Source: Linnemannia schmuckeri (Eukaryota > Mortierellomycota > Mortierellomycetes > Mortierellales > Mortierellaceae). From it: a DNA stretch of 64,000 bases. Numbering within the stretch: the stretch's first letter is position 1; every line of letters starts with the position of its first letter. The notes under the pieces were generated by a model, which searched no databases, was not told where the DNA came from, and saw nothing but the letters and a program-made list of their open reading frames with translations. The translations under genes and the position numbers were made by a program. Of this stretch, positions 21,725 through 33,477 are shown piece by piece. The DNA lies in contig JANATG010000012.1 of the NCBI GenBank assembly GCA_029449235.1, positions 868,001 to 932,000 on the forward strand. The letters are read 5' to 3'.

Positions 21725-22943
21725 ATGACTAGCACCAGTAGCACCACCTACAGTGTCCCCTCCAAAGACCAAAAGCAGGAATGGGCAAAGTAAAAGAACG
21801 CGCCTCATCACTCTTTGCCCACTCCTGTTCTTTTTTTTCTCATTTTTTCTTTTTTCCTTCTTTCAAGCCAGGTTACTTACTTTTCTGACAATGTCTATAT
21901 ACACCCCTCCCATCACCACAAAACATAGACAGCAGTCAATTTTGAAGTCAAATCTTGTGGTGGTAGATGACCACCCCGACTGGTCTTTGACGCTCAAGGA
22001 TGACAATACCTATCGCCTTGAATCCGCAGAAGGGCTGCGATATATTGGTGGCGTCGATCTCAGTTTCATTGTCGGCAACAATGAAGATGCCATCGCGTCG
22101 CTTATCGTCCTCTCATATCCTAATTTCAAGGTACCTTTTGTAGAAGGATCAGCAAGCAAGAACATAGAGATGTATTTGCATACGAATTTTCTCGAAGCGT
22201 AGATAGGCAATTAACAGTGTTATACTTCAATTGGACACAAGGTCGTGTATGAGAACCACGCAAAGGTCAAGTTGACACTTCCTTACATTGCAGGTTACTT
22301 GGCTTTCCGAGAGGTCGAACCACTACTGGACTTAATCTCGACACTTCGATCCACCCGTCCCGAATTCGAGCCACAAGTGATTTTAGTCGACGGGTGCGGT
22401 ATCCTCCACCCACGCGGATTCGGTCTCGCCAGTCATTTGGGTCTCCTCTCCAACATCCCCACAGTCGGATGCTCCAAGAACTACCTCGTCATCGACAACG
22501 ATGGGCCTCTGTTGGGATCACATCCTACCGAGCTGAAGAAGGAATTTAAAACATTTGTCACGGCCTACCCTGAAACTCATGGCCTTATGCCGTTAACGGG
22601 AACAGTGACTGGTAAAACCTATGGGGCAGCATTGGCGGCAGCGACGGGAAAAGCGGCTGAGGGTGCACAGAATCCGATTTTTGTGTCGATTGGGCATAAG
22701 GTCTCGTTGGAGACTGCTGTGGCGCTTGTGAGGGCTTGCTCTCGATTCCGGGTGCCTGAGCCTATTCGACAGGCGGATTTGAAGAGTAGGAATGAGATTC
22801 GGAAATGGTGTAAGCAGCAGGAGAAGGATGTGGCCCTGGCCCTTGCAGCTACCGTGGGTACTACAGCTACCGGGTCTACTACAGCTACCGGAGCCACTAC
22901 AGCAAACCCTGCAACTACGACAGCCACTCCTGTGGTGAATTGA
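21725..22943 (+). CDS. ENDOV: Endonuclease V
   Basis: Three exons (21725-21789, 21929-22130, 22242-22943) give 322 residues. Motifs in order: GGVDLSF with catalytic Asp65, PYIAGYLAFRE (~103-113), LVDGCGILHPRGFGLASHLG (~139-158), VGCSKNYL, and SIGHKVSLETAV. All are signatures of EndoV, which cleaves near deoxyinosine or inosine in DNA or RNA. The usual DGNG/DGHG reads DGCG here. The first exon restores the family's N-terminal pattern: Trp, a few residues, then Gln-Gln (EWAKQQSILK). Reading through intron 1 would instead start at ATG 21891 in the same frame. The C-terminal ~35 residues are Ala/Thr repeats. Confidence 0.9.
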
Positions 22944-23305
22944 TAGTTGCTTGTTCCTCGTAATTTATCAATCTTCAGGAACAAAGAAGTAACCTTGAAA
23001 AGGAAAAAAAAACCAAGCTAAAAATTGCCTGAAATGCTTTTGTTGTTTTGGATGGATGTCTGGCCTGGGCACGAACATCTCTTGGCTAAGCACGTACATA
23101 CGCGGGAAGGAAGGAATGAGCTGGGAAGAGAGACGACAAAGAGGAGAGGGAGGAGAGGGAGGAGGGAGAAGCAAAGGACCACACGCTCAAAAGAGAAAAA
23201 GACCTCGAATATTTTGGCGCTTCCGATCCTTGTCTCTCTTTCTCTTTCTTTCTTTCCTTCTCTTTACATCCCTCACTCCCATCACACATTCACTCTCATT
23301 CAACC
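22944..23305. other. ENDOV-ATG44 intergenic region
   Basis: Contains GGAGGGA-type purine repeats near 23140-23170 and a CT-rich leader (23230-23300) ahead of the mitofissin ATG. No gene seen. Confidence 0.5.
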
Positions 23306-23888
23306 ATGATCGGAAAACTCGCCCACTACGCCGCCGACGCCATCCTTGTCTCTGCCGTCATCGCCGGCGTCAAGCGTAGCACCGTACGAACATCTCACTT
23401 TTGCGACTTCGTTTCATTCTACTCTCGTTCCAACCTTTTTGACATGCGCTGACCGGAACACTTCAACAAAAAGAAAAGGATGATGACTTTTTCCAAGTGT
23501 CAGAACGAGTTGACTACTTGCTGCTAACCCCTCGCCTCCCTTGTTATCTCTTTGTCTCCAAATGAATCTGTTCCGGCTCCTTTCTTTGTTGACACTTCTT
23601 TCAGGGCTTGAGGTATGAACTTTTTACAAAACTCGCCTTACTTATCACACAAAAAGTCGCGTGCTAATGTCTGTGTCTACCCACGAACACCATTCCTTAG
23701 CACCACAAAAAAAAACTAACCATATTCCCCTTGGTCAACTACGGTACAATAATAGCGTTGCTACTGAGAAGATCGAGAGCAGCGATGTCCGTTCCTACGT
23801 CGAGAAGTACTTGTCTGTCGGCGAGATTGTCATCGACCAGACCGCCGCCTTCATGTCCACCTCTTCCTACTTTGAGCGCAAGCGGTAA
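23306..23888 (+). CDS. ATG44: Mitofissin (Atg44/Mdi1 family, formerly DUF1748)
   Basis: Three exons (23306-23383, 23605-23612, 23756-23888) encode a 72-residue protein, the normal length of the family. It begins MIGKLAHYAADAILVSAVIA, continues GVKRSTGLSVATEKIESSDV, and has the conserved YLSVGEIVIDQ near residue 50. Exon 2 is only 8 nt (GGCTTGAG), flanked by TTTCAG and GTATGA. With it the protein reads KRSTGLS as in relatives, and without it the frame is lost. Mitofissin acts in the mitochondrial intermembrane space to drive membrane fission for mitophagy. Assignment is by family pattern. Confidence 0.85.
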
Positions 23889-24372
23889 ATACAGCCCTTT
23901 ACAGGATATACGACTCCAGCAACTATGGATACTATTGACGGACAGCGCAGGAATAACAGATACTCTCTTGGAGGAAACAATATCTAACAGCATCGATAAT
24001 CAGTAGTCAAGGAGGCATTAAAAATCACTCTACGCATTCCCAATCCTCAACTGCTGGTGTTCTGTTCTGTTACCTCAGAGAACGACATTTTTTTTTGTCA
24101 GTTACCTGTACAATCATTCTCTCTTTCTTCAACATACCTAGTTATTCACAGACTCCTTTCAAAACTGCAGCTTATTTGGCATCCATTAAGTCGCTATTCA
24201 ATTTACTCCGCAATAGGCATTGTAGTGTCTAAGGAGAATATTCGCAAGTTGTTTTTTATTATCCATTCATTTTTTTGTTATTGAAAGAATGAGATAATAG
24301 GGGCGACTATGGCCAACGAAGAAAAAGATATGAAAAGGAGAGAGCAAGATGCAATCAGATGCCGCCACAACC

Positions 24373-24424
<52 letters not shown>

Positions 24425-24437
24425 TTTACCAACAAAA
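23889..24437. repeat. 3' gap with a 49-T run
   Basis: A run of 49 Ts at 24375-24423 lies just 14 bp from the stop codon of the minus-strand chitinase, so that mRNA carries A49 right after its stop. The rest is A/T-rich 3' flank shared by the converging mitofissin and chitinase genes. No gene seen. Confidence 0.8.
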
Positions 24438-26023
24438 TCACTTGCGGCAGTTGACCTCGATGACAATGTCAAAACCAGCGTTAGCGGCGCCGACATTGCC
24501 GGACGACTGACCAGACTTGTAACTGGCGATCTTGTAAGGACGACCCTGCCAGTCCCAGGCAGTGACCCATTTGGGCTCATAGGACCCCTGAGTCGAGTTG
24601 TGAACGTGGACTTGGACAATCGTGGGCTTGCCGTCGTCAGACACCTTGACGTTTAATGTTGGGATCGCGGCCGCGACGTCGAGAGACGTAGTAGTCGCAC
24701 CGGCGGCAGGAGGGGCAGCAGCGGCAGAGGGAGTGGCAGGCTTAGGAGGTTGCTGCTGGTTGTTGTTGTCGGTAAGCTTGGAGGCAACGACGACAGCGGG
24801 GGTAGTGACGGTAGGAACTTGGACTTGAGGAGAGGTTACGATTGGGATGACAACACTTGGAGGAGCAGGTGCAGCAGGAGGAACAGGAGGCTTAGGGATA
24901 TCCAAAGCACCCGACGAGCTACTACGCAAAAAGCGCGCCGCGCTGGCCGCAAGACCGGACTGACGCGAAATCCCAGCATCCCACATCATTACACCTCCAA
25001 AATTAGAGTACGACTGAACTGCAGCCAAGATGGTGTTCAACCGCCCGGCATCAATAACACCCGTCCCCGCAGCACCGGGTCCACCAGGGACACCGAGAAG
25101 AATCCGAACGTTCTTGTTGAGCGAGACGGTCGTGGCCCAATTGTTCCAGGTCGCAAAGTTGAAGCTGGTGCCTGAACCAAAGTTGTTGACGCCACAGTAG
25201 TTGTTATAGAACTGGACCCATACCATGTCAAACCAGGAGTGTTCCAATGCGTCCTTGGTCGCCTTATCCGGGTAAGGGCACTGCGGGGCTGCAGTGATAT
25301 AATAGCGACGCGCTCCACCCGCAAACTTGGACCTCAGCGAGTCAACAAAGGCAACATACCCAGCATTCTGCCCCGATTCCAAATCCAAATCGACACCATC
25401 CAACACCGCATCCCCAAACGGTCTCGTTCCCGAAGCACCTCCCAAAAACAGATCCCAGATCTGATCCGCAAAAGCACGACCCGCCGCGGCGTCCGGCAAT
25501 GAATAAGCTCCCGAGGCGCCACCAATAGACAAGACAACGACTTTTCCGTTGGCTTGGCAGGCCTTGATGTCTTGACCGATCTTGGGGCAGTTGAGGAGAG
25601 AAGAGCCCGGGAAAGTTTGTTCGCAGTGGTTGGCGAGGTTGAGTATGGGACGACCGTTTTGGATTTGGGAGATGAAGGCCATAGCGAAGATGTTGACGGT
25701 TCCGTCCTGGCAGTAGTCGATCAAGTCGCCTTCCTTTCCACCCGTGTACGACACCGAGCTGTTGTAAGAAGAAAGATAACGAAGAAAGAAATAAAAGAGG
25801 ATTATTTGAGAAGCGGTAATTTAAGAAATATATCTTTTGGCGAAGGACAACAAAATCAAAAAAGCAGGTTTCAGCTGAACGCGAAAAAAAATAAAAGGTG
25901 AACTTACTTTTGACCCCAGTAGTTGACGACGTTGGCGCGGCTGAGAGGATCAAAGGCAGAGACATACCGGCCGAGAAGAGCCACGATCGAAGCCGCGTAG
26001 AGTGCACAGCGAAGAAGCTTCAT
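24438..26023 (-). CDS. Secreted GH18 (class III-type) chitinase with C-terminal extension
   Basis: Two exons (26023-25908, 25758-24438) give 478 residues. The signal peptide (MKLLRCALYAASIVALLGRY, then VSA) is followed by NVVNYWGQN, the beta-1 strand of hevamine-type chitinases, completed across the intron. SIGGASGAYS is beta-3. The catalytic motif DGVDLDLE ends in the acid Glu166 with all three Asp present. YNNYCGVNNF and the final MMWDAGIS strand complete the barrel. After ~residue 320 a Pro/Ala/Thr/Val linker leads to a ~70-residue C-terminal module with WVTAWDWQGRPYKI, possibly carbohydrate-binding, family not recognised. It would cleave beta-1,4 GlcNAc links in cell-wall chitin. Confidence 0.9.
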
Positions 26024-27310
26024 TGAAGGAGAGTGATAACCGAGGTAATAAATAGGTGAGTAAATATGAGGAGTTGAGTTATGGAGAAGAGAATGGTAAT
26101 GGAAGATGAAGGGAAAGAAAAGCCGTTCATTTATACCCAGAAACACCGACCTCGACGTCGACGGCTATATCAACGTTAGACTTTGCCGTTTAGTTCTCGA
26201 CAACTAGGGTTGAAGGGAAAGAAGGCTGGCTTCACAAGGGTTTACCTCCCTCGATCAGGCAGCCATCAAGTCAAGTAGCCTACAAGGGCTACCAAAGAGA
26301 AAACTACGACCGGAAAACTAGTTGATGTCTTTTTTTCTCTTTTAATAATAAGCCATACTAGCGCTGTTGAGCCATAGCCACTGAGCAAGTTTCGATCCTA
26401 GGTATGCGGCGCAGGACCCAGGAGTAATTCATTTCTTGATTTGTACTTGATTTGAGCTAATGGCCTTCAAAAACTCCTCTGTCCTCCCCCCCTTTTTTCA
26501 AGTTCTCACGGACAAGTCCAAAATTCACAGCCGATCTCAAGATTGATATAGATCTATAGATCAAGACAATTAAGCATATTCCGCGAGTCATACCTTGCAT
26601 CAATCCCTCCTTCTCTCCGTCCCCTGGATTCGTGGTCCTTCTTCCTTCCCTTGTCTCAAAAAAAAAAAAAAAAAACTCACATGCTTGTGTCTTGGCATTC
26701 TTCATTTCTCTCGGGATACACGTCCCGTGCCTGTATCCTTGTTTCTCTTTCATTTCCCCTTTTTAACTCCCTTCTTGCATGCCTTGCAGAAAAAAAAATG
26801 AAATAAGCACTCGGTAATTTTCAAGGGTTCATGGTAACCTACTGTCTCCACATTGACTGAATCTCGAATCGAGGTACACTAATGGGAATTCAAGTAGAGA
26901 ATTGTAATATTGAGGAACGAAATCCTCGCGTCTTTGCACTATAGTAGATATGCAGCGCTCATATCAATGCTACTGATCGAAATAACAGCGAAGAAAAAAC
27001 CGCATGAGAAAGTATTTGAAAAAAGACGCGTGTTCTGAGTGGATATCGTGGGGTTTATTTTTTTAATCTATCATAAAATGGATGCTGACAATAATGACAA
27101 GTTGGTGAAAGAGAATGAGGGAGAGATGCAGATGAAAGAGACTGAAGATGATGATGAAGAATGGGCGAGTTAAAAAGAAACTAAAGACAAGGGGGAGGAT
27201 GATGAAAAAAAAAAGGGAATCCAACGAGAATGAAAAAAGAAAAAAAGAAAACCAAAAATACAAGGGTTAAGGTTAACTACACAAAAAGAACAAAGAGAAA
27301 AAGACCCTCT
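26024..27310. other. Chitinase promoter and COQ1 3' flank
   Basis: About 1.3 kb. The left part is the chitinase leader with its TATA box. The middle has an A-run near 26660. The right part (27060-27300) is purine-rich and lies just downstream of the COQ1 stop. No gene, tRNA or repeat could be supported. Confidence 0.5.
26129..26135 (-). promoter_or_regulatory. TATA box of the chitinase gene
   Basis: TATAAAT on the minus strand, 106 bp upstream of the ATG at 26023. Confidence 0.5.
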
Positions 27311-28946
27311 CTACTTCTTGCGATCGAGGACCTTTTCGGTCAATTGAATGAGGGCCGCCTTGGCCTGAGAATCAGGTAATTGGCTCAGGGCAGAGATGGC
27401 TTTTTGGCAATGGCTCTGGGCAAGCTTGCGGGTCTGAGCGAGTCCCTGACTCTTGAGGACGAGATCCCAGGCCAATTCGACATCCCCTTCCTGATCAAAA
27501 TTGCGCTTGATCAGCTTACCCAGCTCAGGGTACTCCTCCCAGGCAAACAGCACAGGCGCGGTCGCCAGGCCCAGCTTTAAGTCTGCTCCAGCCGGCTTTC
27601 CAAATTCGTCCGAGCTGACTGTAAAGTCGAGCATATCGTCGACCAACTACGTAAAGAAAATAAACGGGTTACACAGAGAAAAAAATTAGTTTTGTCAGAG
27701 TCCACGTCAGTCTAATTACTGCGTTTTGCAAACCACATGCGTCATGGTCACGAGCGAGAACAAACAAACATCTTCCAAGAGCTCGCACCTGGAAGGCCAA
27801 GCCAATGTTCTTTCCGTATGTATAAGCAATATCGCAGACCTCGTCTGTTGCTCCTCCGAGGACTGCCGACGACCGACAACTCTTGGAGATCAAACTGGCA
27901 GTCTTCATGTAAGTCTTCTCCATGTAGTACTCGAATGTCGTCATCGACCCGTTGCGGTTCCGTCCATTTTCGACCTGTCCGTTGCGGAGCTGCATGAACT
28001 CGCCTTCGACCAAGTTGGCAATGACGGTTGAGATCAGCTCTGTGACCTCGTGGTTCCGGAGTCTTGCTAGGGCAATGGATGCACGAGCCAAAAGGAAATC
28101 GCCTCCGAGGACCGCCATCTTGTTGCCAAAGCTCTCGTTAGCAGAGAGCAAGTTGCGGCGCTTATCTGCCATATCGATAACGTCGTCGTGGAGCAACGAA
28201 GCCGTATGGATCATCTCGACAATTTCTCCGAGCCGGCGTTGTGATGGGAGGATGAATGTCTGATCTGGTGCATGAATCCTGGGTGTGTAGATGGGGTTGA
28301 CCGCTCCTGTTGCTGCTGTTGTGTTGTTGTTCCTGGAAGTTGAAGGGTCTGATCCGTTGTTGTGGAGCGTGGGGATGTAAAAGTTGCTGAGCTCCGAAAT
28401 AGGCATGTCGATCTCCTCGTACGAATCCTTAACACTAACAGCAACCTTTTTGGGCGCAAGGGAGGTGGCTTGAGCGATCAAAAGAATGATCAATGGACGG
28501 ATATGCTTGCCGTCGGCCTGAAAGTAGTACTTGCTCACGGTGTCCAACATGGGATGACCACTACCAAGCAAATTCCGGATGTTGTTCTTCAGGTCCTTCA
28601 AGTCATCTCCAACCAGCTGCTGTGTGTCGACGACGGGTCCGCCCTTCTTTTCCACAACCAGGGTCTCGGCCTCCTTTAATGCCTCGTTCCAGGTCGTCGC
28701 CTTTCCAAAGTCCGTCGCGGGTGTTGAGTATGATCCGGGCGAGAAGGTCGACTTTACGGCATTGGCGACCCGTGAAAACACCGTGGGAGGAGAAGAGGAA
28801 GAATCCGATTCCTTGGTTGCTGTGGCGTGGACAGAGTACATGCGTGTTGCCATGGGGTAGGAGTGCTTTGCCGAGAAAGATCTTGAGAGCCCTGAGGCAT
28901 AGCGACCTGCAATCAGGTGGGACCTTGAGCGAGCAATTGACGCCAT
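27311..28946 (-). CDS. COQ1: Mitochondrial polyprenyl (hexaprenyl-type) diphosphate synthase
   Basis: Two exons (28946-27789, 27646-27311) give 497 residues. The first ~40 are Ser/Arg/Ala-rich, a likely mitochondrial presequence. GKHIRP (~146-151), the first Asp-rich motif LLHDDVIDMAD (~251-261), GGDFLLARAS, the EGE helix, and the second Asp-rich motif LVDDMLDF (~387-394, first codons of exon 2) are all in place. The enzyme makes the isoprenoid tail of coenzyme Q by adding isopentenyl diphosphate units. Asn/Thr- and Asp/Ser-rich inserts at ~195-215 are lineage-specific. The ATG at 28946 is chosen because it starts the presequence. It is divergent from EMC5. Confidence 0.93.
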
Positions 28947-29555
28947 GATAGTTGAAATCAGACTGTCGCGAAAACACGCGAAAATAAGGAAAGGGTTAAT
29001 TGATATGGAAGGTATTCTGTTTGAATTATACAGCCCTGTGTGCATGATGCATGAAAGAGACCGTGTCGTGTCTGATAGGGTTCAGTCCGTCAGAAGGTGG
29101 GTGTTTTAATTCTTACCAAGGGTGGTTGAAGAAGTGTAAAAAGAGAGTAGGCAGGTGTTTCTGAAGCAGACGAAGGGGCGAAGGATCGACTTGCAGTGCT
29201 TTTCTGATTCGAGGAGGGGAAGGAACGGATTTACAGAGGGGTGTCCCGGAGGAAGAGGTGTAAATGGGGAGTGATGCGGAGACGGAGAGGGGAAAGGAAA
29301 GAATACGGTGTGTGCGAATATAGGGACGTAGGAATAAGCAGACGAGGTAGTTTGCAGGGCAGGACAGAACGGAAGGGCAAAAGCGCCGCAAGTCGCCTTT
29401 GTTTTCGATCAATCGCAGAGTCCGTGACCGCCCAACAATTCAAATTCGACACTCTTCTTGATCCATTCACGTGACTTGATCATGTTCCCAAGGTGCTGGA
29501 CATTCGTTCGTTCGTTTCAGCTCCTCAACTCCTCATCTCATCAACAACCGAACCA
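28947..29555. promoter_or_regulatory. Divergent COQ1/EMC5 promoter region
   Basis: 609 bp separate the two start codons. A CACGTG E-box lies at 29468-29473, 88 bp upstream of the EMC5 ATG. The stretch nearer COQ1 is CT-rich on the COQ1 sense strand. No coding sequence seen. Confidence 0.5.
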
Positions 29556-30305
29556 ATGGCCGTCCAACAGGCACCCAACCATTTCGGCAGACTTGTCTGT
29601 CTCGTCGCATTCTTCCTCTTCTTCCACTCTGGATACTCGACTTTTGAGCGTAAGGATATATACATCCGTACCAGGGCGCTCATCATCATCAGCCTTCCTT
29701 TTGGCGCTCGCAAGGACGCAGACGCGAGTCGTTTCAGCGGTGAAGGGCCAAGGACACCATCAATAGCAATACTGACATTATAGGTGATCTTGCCTCTTTC
29801 AAATGAACTTTAGATCTTTCATACTTGAAGGCGATTGATGGACACGAGAGCGGACTCCCTCTTGATGTAAGACAGACAAAAAAATCAGGACCATTGGATA
29901 ATCGCACCCTGAATACAGTATGCTCAATATCGCCTGGCCATTAACATCCTGCGACTATAATTCCTTATGACTTCCCTCAATAGATTACGATTGAATTGTT
30001 GACATCTGTGGCGCTCTTTGGACTTGGAATCGTGTTGGTTGCCGACGACTTTAAGGAGATCCTCATGGAGACCGAGATGGCCAAACAGTAAGGAACCTTT
30101 GAGACAAAATGTCACCACTCATTTTGGAAATACGGGGATATCATAGGCAAAAAGGACTATTGCGCATTAATTAACTAGTTCTTTTCCTTCGTTATTCTCG
30201 AATGATAGGTCCATCGAATCTCTTGATGCTCGGCCATCGTTCTACTCATTCAACCACCGTGGTAGAGCCGTCTTTAAGAATGTCATCTTGAAGGATGAGC
30301 TGTGA
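29556..30305 (+). CDS. EMC5: ER membrane protein complex subunit 5 (MMGT family)
   Basis: Four exons (29556-29649, 29814-29866, 29984-30087, 30209-30305) give 115 residues. The family plan is complete: first membrane segment LVCLVAFFLFFHSGYS, the Tyr/Leu loop ending GLPLD, second membrane segment ITIELLTSVALFGLGIVLVA, then the signature PSFYSFNHRGRAVF. EMC inserts tail-anchored and multispanning proteins into the ER membrane. The last four residues are KDEL, the form of a luminal retrieval signal. In EMC5 the C-terminus is cytosolic, so it may be chance. Confidence 0.92.
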
Positions 30306-30622
30306 AGCAGGAGCGACATGATAGATTACAAGAACAATATAACTTGAATTGAAGTATACACAGGGCGATATCAAGGCTGGCTGGAGCACGTCCAACATCC
30401 AGAATCTATGAAGAAGACCGAGATCAAGGATGTGATGGCGGTGGTTTCAGATCAAAGCAGAAGACCTGCCGGAGAATGTACTTTTTATTTAGGTGCACGG
30501 TCGGTGAATATTTTACAGGCGAGAATATGTTACAAGATATATGCGAAATGTGGTGGAATTAAAGAGGTGTAAAAGGGGGGATAGAACGAGAGAAAGGAGG
30601 GTAAAAAAGAAGAAGAGCGATA
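30306..30622. other. EMC5/7-TM convergent 3' gap
   Basis: 317 bp between converging stop codons; A/T-rich with no further structure seen. Confidence 0.5.
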
Positions 30623-33477
30623 CTAGGCATGGGTGAGAGGTCTTGACTGGTGAGTCTTCAATACAGCAGATGAAGGCGCCGCAATAGGACTAGGGTTCTG
30701 GCTCTCTGCCAACATTTGCTCCAAATCGAGCTGGAACAGATCGTACGGTCGACCCCTGGCGTCCTTGGACGGCGACCAGAGCGAGGGATCGACGCGCGAT
30801 CCATCAGAAGGTGAACGATGGAGATCAAAGAGGAACGAATCACTAAGAGGCCGTGCTGGTCGTGAGGAGGGTATGTGGATGACGGGAGGCTTGGGGATGC
30901 TGTACACCTGGCGTAAGGCAGGAGGCCCGCTGTTGACGTGATGGATGATCGAGAAGATAAAGTAGGCGAATATGGTTGGGGTTCCGGGATCCAGGTTGAA
31001 GACGATGCAGAAGAAGACGTTCCAGACAATGTTCTGATGGATCAATGGCCGTGTGACTCCGTAGATGACATAAATGAAGACATAGAACAGCAGCATTACC
31101 GTGCCAGCATTGCGAATGCTTATGAGCTACACAGATAAGTTGAAAGTGGAAAACATAGTAGGTTAGATCCCGTTTAGAAATGCTTCCGGCGAACGAAATA
31201 GATAAGAACTTAGGGAAATGAAAAGCGATCCTTACCCTGTGGCGAACTTTGGTCAAACTGGTATCCCAGACGTCCCCGTCCTCCTTCTCGCTCTCTGGGA
31301 GAGGGCTCAGCGTGAATGTCTGTCCTGTTGTGCCATCAGCACTTGCTGGGATGACACCCACATGCACCAGGGTCAGCTCCGAGGGGACCGTATACTCTGC
31401 AATGGCGTTGGTCAGCTGGTTGAGGGTGAAATAGAAAATGGCGGTGGCTATGAGGATGACTCCACCGAGGGTGATAAAGTGGACAGCGATGGCGATGTTG
31501 GTGTTGGTATATTCGCTGCGACTGAGAAATGTTCCTGAGCTGATTACACTAGGAAGGTCGAGCAGGAATGGTCCAAAGACGAGGAAAAAGAAGACGCAGT
31601 TGATGACTCTGGGTCGTGGTACTCGGATCTTGAGGTTGTCTCCAGGAACAGACTATCATATGAAGGATAGATGGGGTTATTAGATAACATGCTTGTTTTT
31701 CTTTTCTTTGTTTTGTCTTTGTCGACAAAAGGAACACATGTTTGAACACGCCTTATTTCAATTAACAACTGCCATGAGTCTCCTTACCAACTTTGGTGTC
31801 GCATACCAAACGCCTATCACGAAACATGCCCAGCATGGGAAACTACAGCATACTGCGATTTCAGACTATTGTAAGGGTTGATTGATATGTAGAGAAGAGC
31901 GTGAGTAAAAAAAATGATCGATTTCTTTTTTTTCTGGATTGCTCACAGTTTTCTTTTTGGGGTGTGTGGACAATCAGCGACAAGATGCAGGCCAACTTAC
32001 AATGAGCTCCTGAACGGTGGTTGAGTTTGGAAAAGCATCGATGATGACGAAAAAGATGGACAGGGACCGAACTATTATTGTTATTATTATGGAGAAGGAC
32101 TTGTGGTTAGCGCCGTTTTTTCTCACTGTCATCGGACTATGATGATGACTGAGCTGCGCAGGTTGTGGGTGAAAGGGGTGTTTCTTCCCAAACAAGCGTA
32201 GCATTTATATCTATTTTCCATCAAAGATAGAGGGAGAAAGGGCAGGGGGTTGTTTTTCATGAGCCATGAGCTTGGGATCAATCAATCAATAAAATGACCA
32301 AGTTGACGATCCGGGTGATATATGAATAGAGATCATCGCGTTTTGTGTAAGAAAGGGAGCCGGTCTGGCCATATTACGATCAGCACATCATGTCTTAAAC
32401 CAGGAGTGCGACTGATGAGGCATGAGTGATGCTGTTTGTCGGTCTGATCTGTCCTTCTCAGGAACAACCTAGTCTCTCACCCAAACGTAGAATATTCCTC
32501 CTCTTGTTCTTCGTCTTGGATCGACAATATATGTGCAGTCGAATGTGTGAGGAGCGAGAAGCCTCAACGGGCACCCTGTCTGCCTGTCACTCCCGCTTCC
32601 TGTCGTGCTCGTCCCGATGTTGTTGCAGTAGAGTAAGTAGAGTAACAACATACAAAAAAATGGAGGCACTCGTGCGATACAAAGTAACGCACAACAGATT
32701 CAAAGAAGAAAGAGGAAGGGAGAAGAAAAGGTAATCGGTTGTCGACTCAGAGTGCGTTGAATTCAAAGCCGACAGCGGTCATGCAAGAGTGGAATGTTGG
32801 GAACAACGTGGTCCGGATAGAGCCTGTTTGCCTGTTCCCCTCCTCCCACTTTTCTTTCTTTCATTTCCTTACTTTTTGTTGGCTGCCAATGGCGTTACGC
32901 ACCTGGTTTTTCGACATTTTTTTTTTTTTTTTCTTTTTTTTTTTCATTCAAGTCTGGCCTTCCTCCTCCGTCCGTCCGTCTCTGCATGATAACCGTTTCT
33001 TACTCTTTCAAAAGTCCAACTGGCTACCCACATTTGAACAAGTCTGTCCAAAATTACAAACCCAGCACCTCTCCACTCTTCCCCTTTTTCTCTCATTATT
33101 ATTTTAATTGTCCCAAAAAAGAGAGTTGCAACCAGTCGCCAGCGAACAGATGAAGAGTCCCCGAAAAAAAAAAACATAGAAAACGAAAAAAAAAATTGTA
33201 ACTCACCAAGTAATCCCGCAATTGAAAGGGCGCAGAAAGACTCTATTGGTTTGGGTCGAATGCCTCCGTCTGGATGGCGAAAATCGATGATGGGTCCTGG
33301 CGGTGTGAGGTGATATCGTTGGCGTGCCCAAAGGATCCCATAGCCGACGAGGGCCAGGACCACATAACAGCATACACAGAGGATCAGCACCGCCTTGACA
33401 GCCAGCTGCTCGTGTTCGCTCTTACAGGAGGTGATATCCACTCTCCAGTCGCAGTCGACTAGCCAGGTGACGTCCAT
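30623..33477 (-). CDS. Seven-transmembrane protein, family not recognised
   Basis: Four exons on the minus strand (33477-33207, 32071-32001, 31652-31236, 31126-30623) give 420 residues. Seven hydrophobic segments can be counted: around LAVKAVLILCVCCYVVLALV; SFCALSIAGLLVRSLSIFF (formed across intron 1); RVINCVFFLVFGPFLLDL; NIAIAVHFITLGGVILIATA; GTVMLLFYVFIYVIYGV; IVWNVFFCIVFNL; and PTIFAYFIFSIIHHV. The C-terminal ~100 residues are hydrophilic. The N-terminus is short and has Cys residues. Intron 1 is long for this window (1,135 nt); its 3' end has the branch-site-like CTAAC and AATAG. An upstream coding exon is possible, since TTTTTCAG at about 33509 could be an acceptor. A receptor role is only a guess. 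Confidence 0.65.

Noticed and set aside
26340..26430. Possible tRNA fragment with GTTTCGATCC
   Set aside because: B-box spacing wrong and no cloverleaf on either strand.
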